A DNA stretch of 64,000 nucleotides from Diprion similis (Eukaryota > Arthropoda > Insecta > Hymenoptera > Diprionidae), in contig NC_060112.1 in the NCBI RefSeq assembly GCF_021155765.1, positions 9,238,001 through 9,302,000 on the forward strand. The letters are read 5' to 3'. The first letter of the stretch is position 1; every line of letters begins with the position of its first letter. Shown here one piece after another: positions 52,071 to 64,000 of this stretch. The translations under genes were made by a program, and so were the position numbers. The notes beneath the pieces are model-generated. The model worked only from the letters and a program-made list of their open reading frames with translations. It was not told the DNA's origin and made no database searches.

Positions 52071-55000
52071 ATGATTTCGATGTTACCCAGCAAAGGGACC
52101 AGCGATATCCCAGTGAAAGCCAAGATGGACAACCCGAAGAATCCCACCGACGAATCTCGATCATTTCTCAAATTTTCCCGCGAGAATTTAAGCGTTTCTC
52201 ATTCGGATCTCGAGCAAGGGTTCAACAACGGACGACCCCGGATTAGAACGGATACAGTTCTGAGTCTGATCGCAATATTCTTGGCCGTATTTTGCATCGG
52301 GCTTGAAATATGGAAGATCCTTGGTGTCGTGGATAATCCCAGGTGCTGTATTAATCACCCGAGAGAAATTGAGCTGCTGAAGCAAGAGCTTGAAATGATG
52401 AAGCAAGACGTTGAGGGCATGAAGCATCGCATCCTCGAAGAAGACTTGCTGAACGACTTGAAGGCCTTCGAGGAACAGGTAAGAATCAATCCAATTTTAC
52501 GTCTCGGTATCCCATATAAAAATAACAATCAACTTCCAAATGCGAATCCATAAAAAATTACATTATATCAGTGATTATAACATATTTGTTAAAGGGTAGT
52601 TCTTCAAAATGTTGTCACGCTTAGTGAGATTCTAAGGTGACACTAAGATGACTAATATTATACTATTAATTATCAAAATTCAAGTTTACCGTTACGTAGA
52701 ATTTCATCGTTCATATTTTCCATAGTGAAAACTCCGAGGGGTTATAATTTGCGAAAAATTCCTGAGGTAATTACTTCTTCGAATATCTTGAGGAAGTTTT
52801 CATTTTTAATTTCAAGCATTCAGTCTTCGGACCATTCGCAGTTTTGACCATTTGCAATTCAAATCATTCAGAGTTTTCAAACAGCTAATTACAAGTCAAT
52901 ACGAGTTTCGACTGATCCGAATTTTGACCCGTGCATTCCTTCACTCTTTGTGGAATTTTTCGAACTATCCAAATACCAAATCGTTTGGCAGGATTGAGGC
53001 TACTCAAAAGTACCCGTCAAAGTGGACTCTGATACCCATATAATAATAAAACATAAATCAAAAATCGATATAGTTCGATATTTTCATACAGCTTGTTTCA
53101 TATTTTGTATTGTTGATATTTATTTACTGCAGTATCCATTATTCACACGGGGCACTATCAGTTCGGTCATCGCAAGTGAACTTTGACCCTCCCATATATA
53201 TATTACCACAAGTTGTGTCACTGAATATCCACAGCGTTCGTAACCTTCTCTTTGAAACATCTGAGGCGACGTGTGCGACCATTTGACAAGTTCAAGTTTC
53301 ACGTATTAGTGTCGCATTATTCATCTGTCATAAGATAATTACACTGTTTTTCAGCTTCTACATCTTGTCTCGTGATTGTAGGCGATTGCTTGGCTCTCAA
53401 TAAATTTCCGTATATATTATACCGTTATTAGTATTTACAACATGTTTAGATTATACACGCGCTATCGCAGTCAACGCATTTCTACGTAGATTATACCTTC
53501 ATTCGCATGTATTCCAGTCCAAATCGGTCTCGTGACTAATGTAGCATTTTATGCAGCTTGTATATTTGCCCCTCTATGTACCTCTGAAAACTGTTTGCTT
53601 TTCTTCGTCATCGAAGTGCGTCCGCACGAAAAGAACCGTATATATCGTGCTGTACGATTGTACAAGCAATACTATTTTTGCAATAAATACATTTATTTTG
53701 CATACTTGCACCGCAATTCTGTATTAGTTGTGGTTACTATGCAGTAGTGTAACCAAGTTAGATCGTCTTGAATCGGATGAAAATATCATCAAGGTGTGTA
53801 AAGGAAAGGAAAAAATATGGAAAGTTTAAAGACACGCAGATAATTTTAACTGTACCAATAAGCGATCAATATTTTGAGTCAAAAATACACGTATTTTTTC
53901 GATATCAATACTCAAATGTTTTTTATCCACATAATATCGTTGAAAAAAAATTTTCGTATGAGATGCAATTTTCGCACATTTTTTTGAGCTTTGATTCTTC
54001 AACTTACAAATATTACAAAGATAATGAAGATGAGTGTTTCCAATTTTTCAAATTTTTTGTTTCTTACTAAAGCTCGGTCACATGACATCACGTTCAAAAC
54101 ACCTTAACCGAGAAAAGCGAACAATTATTTCGTATCTCTCATCGGTGTATAATATTATCGTATGAGGTAATCGTTGGCTAGTGTATTCCAACTGCATATG
54201 ATATACATCGTGTATATATACGGTTATTATAATGACTCTACAGATGCCATTAATCAAGCGGTACGCGTTAACTCTGCCCATATTTGATCGGCGGTTGCAA
54301 ATGATCACGTGTTTGCTGAAATGGCCAAAACATGTAAAAGCAGGAGGAAAATTTTTTTTTGCAATTCATCATACGTAAACGTGTATGATTCTTGAATCTC
54401 AAGATTAGCGTTCGTATACTTCGAATCATTTTCTTTCCAATTGATCGATTAATCGATTAATCGAAAAAATGACAAAATAGTCTTTCCTAAATCTTATATT
54501 CTAGCGCCAGTCGAGTTCAAATTTCGCGAAACGATGTAGGATATATTAGATAATACAGGTTTCTTGGCGCCGTTTGGAGTTCATCGTCCCACGTTAAACT
54601 TCGGTGATCGACTAGGAGACTTTTAGAAAAAAGTTTACTGTTATAAACACCCACGCATGACAGCAGACAAGAACCACAATCGCGAAGCTGTGTCCATAAA
54701 AAATTTGGAAGAATTTCTACGCGATACTGAGTCCCAAAATTTGGTGAAATATTTCGACGCTGCTAATAAAGATACTAGATCTGAGAATAGAAAATGCTTT
54801 CGAATTCATGTAATCCTTTGAATCAATAACGTTTCATTTTCATCGGCTTTCAGTATTGCAATGAACGTAATTATGATTGTTCGTTTTAAAATTCTTAACC
54901 CTCTCAAAAATGATTATAATTCTGTAAAATTACGAGGTTGAAGTTAGTAACGTTAATGTAATGAAACATTGAGGAGAAAAACACTATTTTGCAATTTTTA

Positions 55001-58000
55001 CTTCGTTACTGATTGATTTTGATTCTGAGATTACTAATCGTTTCGCGACTCAACTTGATTCAACTGTTTGCGCAATTACAGAAACCGTATCCTGCAGATA
55101 GATGAGAGAAATATCGAAGCTAGAAGTTTGGTACGCATATTAATATCGTTGACTTTTCCCCGTTATACAAACGAATTTATTCCAACGAAGTCTGAAGCTG
55201 TAACAATCATTTATTTATTTCGTAACTCAAATTTTCACGAAAATATCTTTTCGTTTTTAATTTGAAACGACTTAACGTACAACGCGAACTTGCGCTGCGT
55301 TGCTCTGTAGACTTCAATTAGACTAATTGAAGTAAACTTATTGATGCGCATGAGTATGGAATTGACGATATATAAGCGATGTGCTCACATTTTATTCTAG
55401 GCATTATTTTTCCTGGAAATACATCGTTTAAAATTATCTACGATTTCGTAGCTAATGCAAATTCATACGCTACGAGTGAGAAAGCGGCGGGGGGGGGGGG
55501 GGGGGGGGGGGTTGTCTTTTATTTCGAACCTTCAATAAAATTTTCAGAACTTCTGTCGATATTAAAGAATCCCGGATTCATCCAAAGTTGGGATTATTTT
55601 TTTTCACGTGTACTTATAAAATCATTAATTATTTCATCGACGCTACATATTTTTAGAAAAAAAAATTTAACGTACATTGAATATCCCTGTAGTAAAATCT
55701 CTGAATTTGTTGACATTTTTCATGCATTCTTCGTGCACACGACAAAATTCACACTTACAGATAAGAAGAAATTCGCAACGTTAAATTCGACGATGATCTA
55801 CAAAAGCAGCTTTAATGCATGAAAGGATGCTACCAGGGATTCTGCAGAAATTGTTGTAATAGATCCGATTAAAACGGTAATCGCCTTACAAGACCGACCT
55901 GCAGTTCTGAGAATGTTCTTTATTACGTCTAATAAAGTTTGCAATTGCCAATTGTATCATTGGCGTAGACATAGCGCGTGTCGCTTAGAAGCAAAATTAC
56001 GTTTTACTCTCACTTGAAAAACTTGTTGTAAGTAGGTACGTAACAAAAGAAAAAAAACAAAAAAAAAAAAAAAAAACGAAACCATCCTTGCGAAAGGATA
56101 TATCTTAAACTTAATTTTAAAAGGCTGCTCTGAGAATTCAAAGTTTTCTCATTTAAATGATACGGGGACGGTTTAGTTTTTTAAACCGTCACCACGTAGT
56201 CGCATTTAATTGTATGAATTTAATCTTGGGTGCATTCTGTGGAGATTTTAACTCTGTACAAAGTGTCCAGTGAGCGAAAGTCGAAGCTTAGACTGTTCAG
56301 AAGTTGTAAGCCTCGAAAGTCGACTTCGTGTAAAAATTCTTGTTTGAACTTTTTAATGGAAAAATTAGTGACTTTACCGGAGGAACTTACGGATGATTTA
56401 TGTAAAGAATTTAATTCCCACAAACTGCGTACAGGATCAAGTTCGCATTACTAAATGATGCAATTTGATGGTAAGAATTAAGGAGAAAAAACACAATCAT
56501 CGGAAAATACATTTTCTTATTTATAAAGACTCTGACAAATCGATTTTCGGCTAAATAAACGTATTGCGATATCGATGGTCTGTAAAACGAATACTGACTT
56601 TATGGTGCCTCATGTTGTAAATTTGCTGCGTTGAACAATCGTATATTTTTTTTTCATATCTTTATTAATTTTCATAAGATTTTGAATATTTTGAAAAAAG
56701 TCTGAAGACCGGAAACTTGTCGAAAGAATTATTTTAGTGGGATTAATTAATTATCGTAGTGTTGTCGGCCTGCGGATCAACGTTGAGATCGAATAATTGG
56801 ACTTTTCCAAGTTTGAATACAATCAAAAAATACAGCAAACAGTATTCTTTGGTTTTCTGAATACCAAATCAGTACAATATATGCATATAAATAAGGAATT
56901 CAGATCGAAATCATTATCCGCCCCAATTTTATTTTTATCAAATTAGTATATGGTCGAAGAATGCCAAATTATGTAGGTATGTAGGAATTTACTTGCATTA
57001 GGTGTAAAAGATAAAAGTATAATCGTAAATTTTTGTCTCTTCAGTGTGAATAAACAAACTGTTTCACACAAACGCGACAGTATCGCGAGAAAGTGGAATG
57101 TTAAGCTTTTAATTACCGCGGGTAATAAAAATTCCTCAGAGCTAATGAGATATAACGTAGATAAATATGTTGATTGACTATCCAGGGATGAAATCTAAAT
57201 CAAACCCGTGTTGTTATATCGACTAAACATAAACTAGCCGCGTCCTTGCGTGAATAATGTCAAATCCATGCTTATACTTACGCTGCGATAAATCCTATTA
57301 CATCAATTATTGTGTTTGTTGAAAATTATAGATTTTTATCTTCCTTATTGCGGTTCAATTCATCTGCATTCTATTGCAATACATTTAGAAGTCACGTCTT
57401 ACACATCGTACAACTTATAATTATCTCGGTACTTCACACGGACTTTATCATCGGCAAGATGTAACATTTTACGTCACATGTGTGCTATTCACATTCCACT
57501 GATAATAACTATATGTATACGGCATGAGTAACGAAACATTGACATCGCCTGAAAGAGTGCAACTATATAAGAATCGTGACAGAGATTATAAAACATATAT
57601 TTGTGTCATTTAAAAAAACCGATAATATGTTATAAATAGCGAAAATATTGCGATTGTAAAAAAATATTTCAATATTGTAGGATATTAGGCTTGTCTTTGA
57701 AATAATTCGAAAATAACTAAGCGATGAAGATCGTGGATAATCAATCGGCTTATGACATAACGAACATTAACAGTTTAATGACGCGTGTATGAAATATAAA
57801 ATATGTATCATACGTGCTTAGGAGTTTAGGTAGATCCTAATAAAAGACATGAGTATAAGTATTCGTTCCAAGAAGATCAAGCCGCCGTCAATGAAAAAAC
57901 TAGGAATGCGGACCATCACTTCACGAATATAGAACCCGCGGTGAAACGTATATTTCAGCGATAAGATTTGCACTCGAAAGTCTACTCACGGTTATTCATA

Positions 58001-59328
58001 GAACATTGAAAGTCTCGCTATAACTCATCCGGAAAGTTCAAAAGTCGCAATAGCTGAAAAAAAAGGACATTCCACCCGCCTTACCAACGAAACTGGTCGG
58101 AGCTGATCCTTAATCCGAACAGTATTTGGCACCGCTTATGTATTTAGTAAATGATTTCGGTTTTATTACAATTTTTTAATATATAATTAACGCATCGCGT
58201 TGAATCAACGATTTTTTGTATACGAATATAATCTACCGAAGCTCGTACGAATACAATACAGATTTGTATTATACGAATGTAATTTGTATTTTATTTCGCT
58301 TCAATTACAAAATACAATTCATTCGATCCCTAAACCAGATTCCTCGAAACAGTACATTCCCGTAATATCGCTTTTCCTGACGTCGAATCGTCGTAATCGT
58401 TTCGATGAATTACGAAGATTTCGGGAAGTATGATTGTACAAACGTAAAAGTGTCGCCGAAGTAGAATTGAATCTTAAGCAAATCTGCACGGAGTAAATAA
58501 CGTATAAAACCATCTGTTGGTTCAGTTTGTCATCAATCGTACTCCAAGTGTGGCAGCCATTAGTTGGGGAGCACTTTTAAATATTATTTGTAAATCAGTA
58601 TTGCCTAAAGCAAAGCGGTGTTTACTTTGAGAAGAATAAAACGTGTTTAAGCTTGATGAAAAGTATCGCAGGCGTCATCGTGTCACGTTTACTTACAAGA
58701 TTTCGCAGATACACAACCGTTGTATTTAAGGAGAATAATTAAGTACCCACGCCGAGTACTCACGAATTACCATTTCGCTTCTGTGAGATGGTCGACCGAT
58801 CTTCGATCGTCCGACTAGGTATTCTGAAGTTGAAATTTAACTCCCTGCTTCATATCCTTGTATACGATTAGCTAATTCGCATCAAGGAGAGGTAAATACT
58901 TGGATACTTTTTCGCATGTCCTGACGATATCGCGTGGCATCAAAATAATTGTCGTTTATTGTATAATTTTACTTAATAATAATCAATATTTTAACGTGGC
59001 AGCATCTTTAATTTGAAGAGTTCTTATAATTTACTACTAAGCCAGGGATAAATTCATACCAAAGTCTCATTTCTAATTCATCTTTGAACTGGTCGATAGT
59101 TTTCGATAAGAGTAAAAAGCAGCAGGCGTTTAACACCGCGTACAAAAATAAATACGACATTTATTTTTATTTAGAATTTAGGTCAACCTTCGTTTGGAGC
59201 TTTGCAATAATGATAACAGTAAGAATGATTACAACGCGAGTTACTTATTGTATCTATCCATATATGGATGCGTGTATGTACGCACGTGTGTTAAAAGTAT
59301 CACTTGTCGTAAACCGAAAGCCAAACTT

Positions 59329-59363
<35 letters not shown>

Positions 59364-61624
59364 CATGCCTAACGAGCGCATTGGCCTCACAGATTTGACT
59401 TCAATTGAGCCTAGAAAGAGCTGATCATCGTCGCATAAGCACTTGGCTTTTTCTTGATACAAATGCGAATCGTATAGGTACGAGGTGTCGTCAAATGTGC
59501 CGCATAAATATTCAACCTTAGCGTACGTAATAGTTGTCGGGAAAAATATTAATAGAAATAAAAATTTTCACCTCGGAATAGTCGAGTGCACTCGAATACT
59601 CGAGTCACGATAGACGTAATGGTATTTTAATTGACCCAAATACATCGTGAATATCTCCTCGATCCAACTGAGGTATGTGACGCCGTGCCTTGCCTTAATC
59701 TCTGCGAGTTGCCACCCATTGTGCAGAGTTTGAGCTGCCTGCTTCAAGAGGAAATATAGCATCGAGTGGTTAGCCAGTCATCGTCACTGTCAGTGCACAC
59801 GTGATTTTAAGATTTCACGATTTTTAAAGGTTATTCATAGTTTCAAAGATTTGGGTAGACTTGAGTGATTTCACTAGACTTCACTGAATTTCGCAGGATT
59901 TTAAAGAAAAAAATTCTTTGGATTTCAGGGAATTCAATAATCAGACAGTTTTAGCTGATGATTTTACAAGCTTTTGCAAAATTACAAGTTTGAGTTTGAT
60001 CGTTGCCTAAGATTTCACTGAATTTTAAAGAACTTTGCAGTATTTATAGAATTTCATTTAGTTTCAAAATTTCATAAATTTGACAAAATTTCAGACGATT
60101 TTTAGCAATTTTACCAGATTTTCAGGGATTTATAGTTTCTTCGTTTAAGAAATCTAACGATTTCAAGATTGGTTCACACCGGATTTGAAGGGTGGTCAAC
60201 TCCTTGTATCCGATTCACTCAGTTCGCATTCTCGTTTTTCACATCGACTGACATGACTTGCATCACAGCCGTTGTAATGAAATTCATTTCACACACGGGT
60301 GAGTCACGTGAAGAAATAATAGATACAAATACATGTTACCACCAAATACGCTCGAAATCGTTGCTCATACGAACACCTAGTTTTGAGTTACCGTTGACCA
60401 GATCCTTTCGCTCTTACCTAGTTGAGTGTACAAAAGATGCCATTCGCTTCACTTTCGAAGAAACACAAACAGACACGAATACCCCGCAGGTACAAACAAA
60501 CCGGCAACTTGGATCAACCAATTCCATTCATGGTTACCCTGGCTTCTTCCTCGAGTTCTTGTCACGGCCGATCTTTTATCCGGGGCATGACCATCGTTCT
60601 GACCAGTCAGTTTTTCGTGGCGCCAGCCCAAAAACAGACTTGTAAAATATTCAAAATTCAAGGCTTCGACCAGCTGCGTCTACGTGTAAGATCCCATGGA
60701 TGTATGTACAATGCATAACATATTAGATGCACGTTACTTGCTTGACGGTTCTGGGACTCCGTGTGTGCCTGACGTGAAATTATACAAGCCTTTGGAGTCA
60801 TACTGCGATAGTGGTGTAATAAATAGGTAAACCAGGGATACGGAGGTGGTTTTTAGGTCTTCAGTTCTGGGCTCAGTCTGACGAATGCTTGTCTTTGTTT
60901 CCCATCAAATTGAGCACTTATATGGTTCAATGGTATGCAGATAGCTCTGTGGTATGTTCGGTATGTGCCATTCAGCTTTATATTTGTAGTTTATACTGTG
61001 ATATGCCATTTTTGGTATCAACGTAAAGCGAAGAAGTGCCTGTTGTAGAATGGAGTAAGAATGTAGAAGATGAGAAAATAAAAGTGTCACAATAAAGGAT
61101 ATTCAAATAGGCTAGAATATATTTCACAGAATCGTTACAATGAATAAGAATGTAACGAACCAAACGTTTCCATTTCAATACTTTTCCTTACATTTTTTAT
61201 TTTCTATACGTCAACTATCGTAGTTTTAAAATTTTGTGAAATAGATTGTCGCGTTTTTATACATGCGGTATTTTGACCACTCTTTTCTATGATCTTGCAG
61301 TTTAGTGATCAGGACTTGATAGTTTATTTAACTATGAGTAGCGATTATCGTTTCGACCACTCGTCGTTCAAGACAGAATATGTATACCTACCTAAACGTT
61401 CCGTTTTAGTCCGAACCATCATCTAGGTACTTATCTAAGAAGAATCTAGTTCAACTAGTCTTTATCCGAAAGACAAACGTGATGTAATATCACCCATACC
61501 ATAAACGACCCAAATCCGCTTAGAAAAACTTTGTTTATTTATCCATTGGACAAGAATATAACGAGATATTTTGCTTATTTTGATATACCATCATCCATCA
61601 GCTTAAATTTTACAATCACTTCAC

Positions 61625-61666
<42 letters not shown>

Positions 61667-62724
61667 TATACAGTCATACATTAGTTAAATTTCTATGAAT
61701 TTCTATGAATTCACTGCAGGAATGACTAACTTTTCGACACGTTATTTAAATGAGATAAAGTCCAAGACTTGTCAGACTTGAGGTGAAAATCGTAAACTTC
61801 AGAAGGATCTTTAGATACTAAAGTTTCGACCTTGTTCCAACATAAAAAAAAAATGCTCTCATCTGAAATAGTCTGCTATGCAACGTGCAATATTATAAAA
61901 ATTTTCGAGCCGACTGATTGACCTTAAATTTAATGTCCCATACGTAGACTTGTGGTCAAGGTTAGGTGCTGCGAACTTGACCGCTGAGTCGTTTCACATT
62001 TCTTGCTACATATATGGAAAGTACATTTTACGTGTTAGACAAACTACAATTAAATATCTTATTCCTTTGTGCAGGTAGAAGCCGAAGAACTTGACGAGAA
62101 TAACGCTGACGATGAGACTGCTCTAGACAACGATGATTACGACTCCGATTACGACACTGAAGACGAAGACGAAGACGAAGACGAAGACGAAGACCCGATG
62201 CTTCCGTCTCAGGAATACCTCAACGACTATCACAATGCACCTTACACCGCCGATTACTCGGGTCCTGGCGATTCGTTAGGTCCTGCAAGCCGCGAAAGTG
62301 ACTTCGCCAATGTCCTCGCTGCACTTCAGAAAACTGAGGCAGACTCAGAACGGAATTTGGAGAAGAGCGTGAGAGAGAACCGGAAAAGCATAAACAGAGA
62401 AAGAATGCTTGACGAGGGAAAAAATCCTGCGGAAATTCCACAGCGGGAGGATCCGGCAGAGGAAAACGAGGACGATCTTCTCGGGGAGTTTCTTCGGGAT
62501 CCCGACTCGCCAACGATCGTAAGGAAGCGATCCGTCAACGAAGAGAGACCCGTTGGTTATAATCCGAGCGGCATTCCGATATACGCCCACAGCTACTTAC
62601 TGAGAAACAGAAGAAATTTTACAGGGAACTCGCCAAGCCCAACATTAAAACTCTACGACAGTTTGACGAGAGATGACAAAACCACAACGGAGAAGAGTGA
62701 ACAAGAATCGACGATACATCACGC
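52071..62724 (+). CDS. Eiger-like type II membrane protein, N-terminal half (gene runs off the window)
   Basis: Two coding exons are visible: 52071-52478 (136 codons) and 62075-62724, both in consensus splice sites and joined in phase 0 across a 9.6-kb intron. The second ends at a GC/GTAAGT donor in phase 2, so more exons follow. The order is a cytoplasmic N-terminus, a membrane segment (about 61-84, TVLSLIAIFLAVFCIGLEIW), a coiled coil (about 98-136, REIELLKQELEMMKQD), a very acidic stretch with a (Glu-Asp)6 run, then a stalk with basic sites VRKRS and RNRR. Drosophila Eiger has the same order: membrane segment, coiled coil, acidic stalk, processing site. The TNF homology domain that would prove it lies beyond 64000. 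The ATG at 52125 (AAGATGG) has better context than 52071 and may be the true start. Another furin-cleaved type II protein is possible. Confidence 0.7.
55489..55511 (+). repeat. Poly(G) run of 23 bases
   Basis: Uninterrupted guanines in otherwise AT-rich DNA; could form a G-quadruplex and is prone to length change. Confidence 0.95.
59331..59360 (+). repeat. (CT)15 microsatellite
   Basis: Perfect CT dinucleotide tract inside the large intron. Confidence 0.95.
59806..60170. repeat. Degenerate GATTTCA-type repeat
   Basis: Dozens of imperfect units around GATTTCA(C/A) and (A)ATTTCA at irregular spacing, like 42780-42960. It looks like a decayed minisatellite. Confidence 0.55.
61627..61670. repeat. 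(TA)n microsatellite
   Basis: TA tract with one interruption, about 400 bases before the acidic-stalk exon. Confidence 0.95.
62159..62194 (+). repeat. Coding hexanucleotide repeat (GAAGAC)6
   Basis: Six perfect copies of GAAGAC inside the exon encode an alternating Glu-Asp tract in the acidic stalk. The perfect DNA repeat suggests recent expansion. Confidence 0.95.
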
Positions 62725-64000
62725 GTAAGTATTTATACGAAAATTATAGGCTAAAAAATATCTGAAGATTGTCAAAAGTAATATTTTCTACGATCGTAAG
62801 ATACATAAGATACACCGAATTTAGAAATGGTAAATTCTGTCACGTCTGTGAGAAAAAGTTAATTTGTCATGTCTTGCTTGGAAAAGGACGAAAACCTTGA
62901 AAAGTAATGCACAAGTTTAATCCTTCACGGACCATGAAACATGGCACTGAATGAGATATTCAGGTGGACTATCTGCTATGGCATCACGTTGACACTGACC
63001 CATATAGTCAGCAACAATAAATACTAGTAATAAAAGCAATTTTCGAGGGCAGCTTATTTGCTAACCTCACGTTGGTAGATTGTAGAGATACTACCTTATA
63101 CGAAGGGATTTGAGTCGTTGAGCAATTTCATATTTCATTGTGGACATTTCTTCGTGCGAACGTACACGTAGCGCTGATTTTTATAATTTAAAGCTTAGAT
63201 TTTGTCTCCTGCACGATAACCCGGTATGATACAATAAATGTAAATTGCGCCGGTGCAATACGAGTGAACTCGTTAAACGGAATGACTAATGACACAAATC
63301 TGAGTATTTTCAAAAGCGCGTTATGCATACTTGAAATGAGCTATTCGTATTGCTTCATTTTATTACTGCAGTCTACTAGACTTTTGAAATATACTTGTTT
63401 TTTGTTTAAATTTATTGTTAGCGACTTTTAAAAATTGCTTCTCACAATTCTTACACGGAAGTACAAGTCAGGTTAAGCATGACTGGGCCCCACTGTATGA
63501 ATCGAGATTTAGTAAAAGAGAAAAAATATCGTTCAAAAAATTACAAGCAAGGTTGTACGCGCCATGCAATGATAGCGAAATAGGATGAAACAAGATCCCA
63601 AAATAATGTCAACATTGTTTTGGGCTCATTTTACTCGAAAGTGGATTTTAAAAAAAATCCAATCTATATTAAAGGTTTTGAATTTCGAACAGAGATTCGA
63701 AATAATTTTTCGGTAAAACTAACAATCACCAACTTTCACATAAATTGATGTATGCAACGTAACTTATCCTTGCAATAATAGTCTATGCAAACAAATTTCC
63801 GAGAGGACTAGTAACAGACCTTTTGATATTGTTCGAGTTCTGGTAATATTTGGACCTCAAAAATGTCGTCGTCAAAATATGAAATGATACTATGTGAAAT
63901 AATAGCAGCCGACTTAAAAATCTCAAGGTTACTACGCAGTGGAACCTCAAAACCCTACGATATTTATCTCATAAAGTAAACATTGTTTGCCTAAGTAGCA
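62725..64000. other. Intron start, no further exon found
   Basis: Follows the GTAAGT donor at 62725. I see no TNF-domain exon before the window ends. Confidence 0.6.

Larger units (their letters stand above)
52479..62074. other. Large intron of the second ligand-like gene
   Basis: No recognisable exon between the two coding exons. It holds a 23-base G run (55489-55511), A runs near 51121 and 56050, a (CT)15 tract, a GATTTCA-type repeat and a TA microsatellite. Confidence 0.6.

Noticed and set aside
59568-59762. Minus-strand 64-codon frame containing HNGWQLAEIKARHGVTYL
   Set aside because: Its composition looks protein-like but I recognise no family and see no splice or start context to support it.
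60437-60718. Open frame (starts MPFASLSKKHKQ) in the large intron of the second ligand-like gene
   Set aside because: No recognised domain, no clear acceptor, and overlapping frames on both strands are equally open. It could be chance or an unrelated small exon.
62220-62590. Minus-strand frames opposite the acidic-stalk exon
   Set aside because: Shadow of a phase-consistent plus-strand exon with a coding hexanucleotide repeat.

Overview
The window is AT-rich animal nuclear DNA with compact multi-exon genes, consensus GT-AG introns, long AT-rich intergenic stretches and scattered transposon remnants. A clear Gliotactin orthologue (an arthropod septate-junction protein) and Eiger-type TNF ligands point to an insect. 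A hymenopteran is possible but cannot be shown from this sequence. There is no bacterial, phage or CRISPR content.

Layout. (1) 996-6379 (+): most of Gliotactin; its 5' end lies upstream. (2) 8558-14470 (+): ARMC3, armadillo repeats plus a C-terminal EDR1-like domain, about 15 exons, with a pogo-like transposon remnant in one intron. (3) 17853-24353 (-): a short ORP1/ORP2-type oxysterol-binding protein of 439 aa in nine exons, convergent with ARMC3. (4) 26458-29357 (+): HDDC2, an HD-domain 5'-deoxynucleotidase of 193 aa in four exons, head-to-head with the ORP gene. (5) 31804-36034 (-): an Eiger-like TNF ligand of 451 aa in six coding exons, with a probable non-coding 5' exon near 37176-37375. 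It carries a second, inverted pogo-like copy in an intron. (6) 37.4-50.9 kb: no recognisable gene; one 1.9-kb element with inverted ends and two foldback elements. (7) 52071-62724 onward (+): the N-terminal half of a second type II membrane protein with Eiger-like architecture (membrane segment, coiled coil, acidic stalk, furin-type site). Its two visible coding exons flank a 9.6-kb intron and the gene continues past the window.

The genes do not form one pathway. Gliotactin acts at tricellular junctions, ARMC3 is known from ciliated cells and sperm in animals, ORP moves sterol or lipid at membrane contacts, and HDDC2 acts on deoxynucleotide monophosphates. The two TNF-type ligand genes are the most notable pairing: about 15 kb apart, divergent, and both built as furin-cleavable type II ligands.

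Gene models were assembled by hand from translated exons, splice consensus and phase. Phase is consistent across every junction listed. Family assignments rest on recalled similarity to known proteins, not on a search. No previously undescribed system could be identified.
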